The translations under genes were made by a program, and so were the position numbers. From an uncultured Lentisphaeria bacterium (GTDB lineage: Bacteria; Verrucomicrobiota; Lentisphaeria; JABSQK01; CAJWLW01): a stretch of DNA of 7,705 bases. Every line of letters begins with the position of its first letter. The first letter of the stretch is position 1. The notes beneath the pieces were generated by a model that was not told where the DNA came from, ran no database searches, and saw only the letters and a program-made list of their open reading frames with translations. The stretch is from NCBI GenBank assembly GCA_913042885.1, contig CAJWLW010000235.1:1-7705 (forward strand). The letters are read 5' to 3'. This document shows, piece after piece, positions 6,775 through 7,705 of this stretch.

Positions 6775-6804
6775 CCACGGATGAACACTGATTGACATGG
6801 ATGG
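6775..6804 (+). repeat. Triple imperfect 10-bp direct repeat (ACACGGATGG-like)
   Basis: Three consecutive units, CCACGGATGA, ACACTGATTG and ACATGGATGG, share the pattern ACAcgGATgg. From memory, short non-coding repeats of this kind ('accacggatgaacacggat...') are scattered in intergenic regions of many environmental bacterial genomes, where they often give spurious translations. Whether this copy belongs to that family needs a genome search. Confidence 0.5.
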
Positions 6805-6819
6805 GAAACTAAACCATAG

Positions 6820-6972
6820 CCTGATGGCCCGTTCCTCATGCCAGCCAAAGGACTTCCTATTGGTACTGCGATCCGGAAGGCGCTTGTGACGAAGGCCGAC
6901 GATCGCCCCTGGTATTCGCTGGCCCGTATATTCGAGACAGGCAATTGGATTAATGAATTTTGGCAACTGTGA
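6820..6972 (+). pseudogene. Probable relic of an EAL-HDOD (YuxH-like) protein C-terminus
   Basis: An open stretch between TAG (6817-6819) and TGA (6970-6972) encodes about 50 residues; an ATG at 6838 would give a 44-residue peptide. It contains GLPIGTAIRKALV and then PWYSLARIFETGNW. Proteins with an EAL plus HDOD arrangement often end with 'LP...I..AL', a short loop and 'LL.LA..YE.GDW', so the order and spacing are similar. The rest of such a protein is absent, and no ribosome binding site is obvious at the ATG. I read it as a decayed fragment. A chance resemblance or a real small protein remains possible. Confidence 0.35.
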
Positions 6973-6992
6973 ATGGGGAGACTGGCGAGACA

Positions 6993-7001
6993 TGGTATAT
7001 T
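6993..7001 (+). promoter_or_regulatory. Candidate extended -10 promoter for the DUF2237 gene
   Basis: TGG followed by TATATT forms an extended -10 element (TGn-TATAAT type). No -35 hexamer is evident 17 nt upstream, which is tolerated for extended -10 promoters. Transcription would start near 7008, about 67 nt before the ATG at 7075. Confidence 0.3.
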
Positions 7002-7074
7002 GATCATTTGTTCGGCAGAAATCCACCATCACTGGGATTTTTCCAATGTACAACGACCAGGGTAGGGCATCGAC

Positions 7075-7437
7075 ATGTCAATGAATGTCTTGGGCACGGA
7101 ACTGGAGACATGCTGCATGGATCCGGTGACCGGTTTTTATCGAACGGGCAGGTGTGATACGGGGAAGGACGACCGGGGCATGCATACAGTATGTGTCCGG
7201 ATGACGGATGAGTTTCTGGAGTTCGCCTGCGAGAGCGGCAACGACTTGATTACTCCGGCAGTGGAGTACGGCTTTCCGGGGTTGGTTGCGGGCGATCAGT
7301 GGTGTGTCTGCCTTGGCACGGTTGTCGAGTCGATCAGGGCGGGTAAATCCCCACAGATAGTGCTCGAGTCAACCCATATCAGCGTCATCGAGTTTGTCGA
7401 CCTCGATACGCTCAAGCACTATGCCGCGAAAGCGTGA
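7075..7437 (+). CDS. DUF2237 family protein
   Basis: This is a complete 120-residue protein of normal family length. It carries the DUF2237 signature in order: NVLGTELETC (4-13), DPVTGFYRTGRC (16-27), GMHTVC (35-40), MTDEFLEF (43-50), GNDLITP (55-61), YGFPGLVAGDQWCVC (65-79), PQIVLESTH (93-101) and a final helix. C27, C40, C77, C79 and H101 sit in the conserved blocks and could bind a metal, though the biochemical role of the family is not established to my knowledge. The ATG at 7075 has AGGG 7 nt upstream. It stands alone on the + strand, diverging from the arsM operon and converging on a partial gene. Cytoplasmic, since no signal peptide is seen. Confidence 0.9.
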   Translation: MSMNVLGTELETCCMDPVTGFYRTGRCDTGKDDRGMHTVCVRMTDEFLEFACESGNDLITPAVEYGFPGLVAGDQWCVCLGTVVESIRAGKSPQIVLESTHISVIEFVDLDTLKHYAAKA

Positions 7438-7517
7438 ATGCCGAGATCGATGGTGCGCCGGCGTCCTCGACTGCCGTGCCGAAGGTCATGATGCCGAGAC
7501 AGATTGGTGAGACGGGC

Positions 7518-7538
7518 AGGACAGCCGGGGCCTGTCCT
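7518..7538. terminator. Hairpin between convergent genes, probably a bidirectional terminator
   Basis: A perfect 7-bp inverted repeat (AGGACAG / CTGTCCT) encloses a 7-nt GC-rich loop, 80 nt after the DUF2237 stop. The left-reading gene ends with TAA at 7538-7540, so the hairpin starts at that stop codon. The following T/A-rich bases (TAATATGT) on the + strand make a weak tract only; on the - strand there is none. Confidence 0.45.
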
Positions 7539-7705
7539 TAATATGTGTACAGGTGTGGATCGGTTCCCCACGCTCTGTCCCGTACGACGTGGCCGCCCTC
7601 GGGGAAAAACCAGTTGATGCCGTTGTTCTCTATCGATCGATGTCGATGGATTTCGACATGTCCGTCACCGTAGGCGAGGTTGTTGTCGATGTACTTCGTC
7701 GGGTA
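7538..7705 (-). CDS. Partial protein tail, likely prepilin-type H-X9-DG family (type II secretion/pseudopilin-like)
   Basis: The - strand frame is open from the right edge to TAA at 7538-7540, giving 55 residues with no start in the window. The segment NLAYGDGHVEIH (9-20) fits the 'NvlYaDGHVe' signature near the C-terminus of DUF1559/H-X9-DG proteins. Those carry an N-terminal prepilin cleavage/methylation motif and are abundant in Planctomycetota, Verrucomicrobiota and Lentisphaerota. The rest (NWFFPEGGHVV, ending HLYTY) is coding-like but not diagnostic. The N-terminus, which would settle the assignment, lies outside the window. Confidence 0.55.
   Translation of the reverse strand, partial: YPTKYIDNNLAYGDGHVEIHRHRSIENNGINWFFPEGGHVVRDRAWGTDPHLYTY

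Larger units (their letters stand above)
6571..7074. other. Intergenic spacer between divergent transcripts
   Basis: About 500 nt separate the leftward operon from the rightward DUF2237 gene. I see candidate promoters for both sides, a triple 10-bp repeat and a short protein-like relic, all listed separately. The two longer open frames on the - strand here (6648-7007 and 6751-7053) have no recognisable protein features and run through the repeat and relic, so I leave them out. No tRNA or riboswitch is recognisable. Confidence 0.6.

Noticed and set aside
6648..7053. Two overlapping - strand open frames in the spacer (6648-7007 and 6751-7053)
   Set aside because: Their translations carry phrases such as SVFIRGSFF and HPWFVLLLQL that come from reading the non-coding 10-bp repeat, and no domain or ribosome binding site supports them.

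Overview
The window comes from a GC-rich environmental bacterium. Several traits resemble Planctomycetota, Lentisphaerota and other PVC-like or deep-branching lineages: a giant secreted glycine-rich protein with CARDB-like domains, a thioredoxin lipoprotein with an 'FTGSDWCGWC' active site, and a tail with the 'YGDGHVE' signature of the H-X9-DG prepilin-like family. This placement is an inference from protein style only; there is no rRNA or other marker gene.

Layout. Positions 1-2784 (+) hold the C-terminal 927 codons of a large surface or secreted protein, open at the left edge: a glycine-rich repeat region, then cadherin-like, Big-1-like and CARDB-like beta domains, then a Cys-containing tail. 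A hairpin follows its stop codon. Positions 2964-6570 (-) hold four tightly packed genes that read leftward as one probable operon. In transcription order they are a thioredoxin-fold lipoprotein with a duplicated helical tail, an ArsM-type arsenite S-adenosylmethionine methyltransferase, a short FAD/NAD(P)-binding ferredoxin-reductase-like flavoprotein (GTG start), and a radical SAM enzyme with a Cys-rich C-terminus. The flavoprotein and radical SAM frames overlap by 14 nt.

Positions 6571-7074 are a roughly 500 nt spacer. It holds candidate promoters for both flanking transcripts, a triple 10-bp repeat, and a short + strand reading frame that resembles the C-terminal end of an EAL-HDOD (YuxH-like) protein, probably a gene relic. 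Positions 7075-7437 (+) encode a complete DUF2237 protein. It converges on a partial - strand gene (7538-7705) that ends in a prepilin-type H-X9-DG-like tail, and a hairpin lies between the two.

How the genes may work together. The ArsM, flavoprotein and radical SAM genes look like a biosynthetic or detoxification cassette: arsenic (or a related metalloid) is methylated, the radical SAM enzyme could modify the methylated product or attach an organic group, and the flavoprotein could supply electrons. Known arsenic cassettes pair ArsM with ArsS (arsenosugar) or ArsL (arsinothricin). The radical SAM protein here has a canonical CxxxCxxC motif and a different Cys-rich tail, and I do not recognise it as either. 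No arsR, arsB/acr3 or arsC is visible in the window, so the arsenic link rests on the methyltransferase alone. This operon is the best candidate for an undescribed system.
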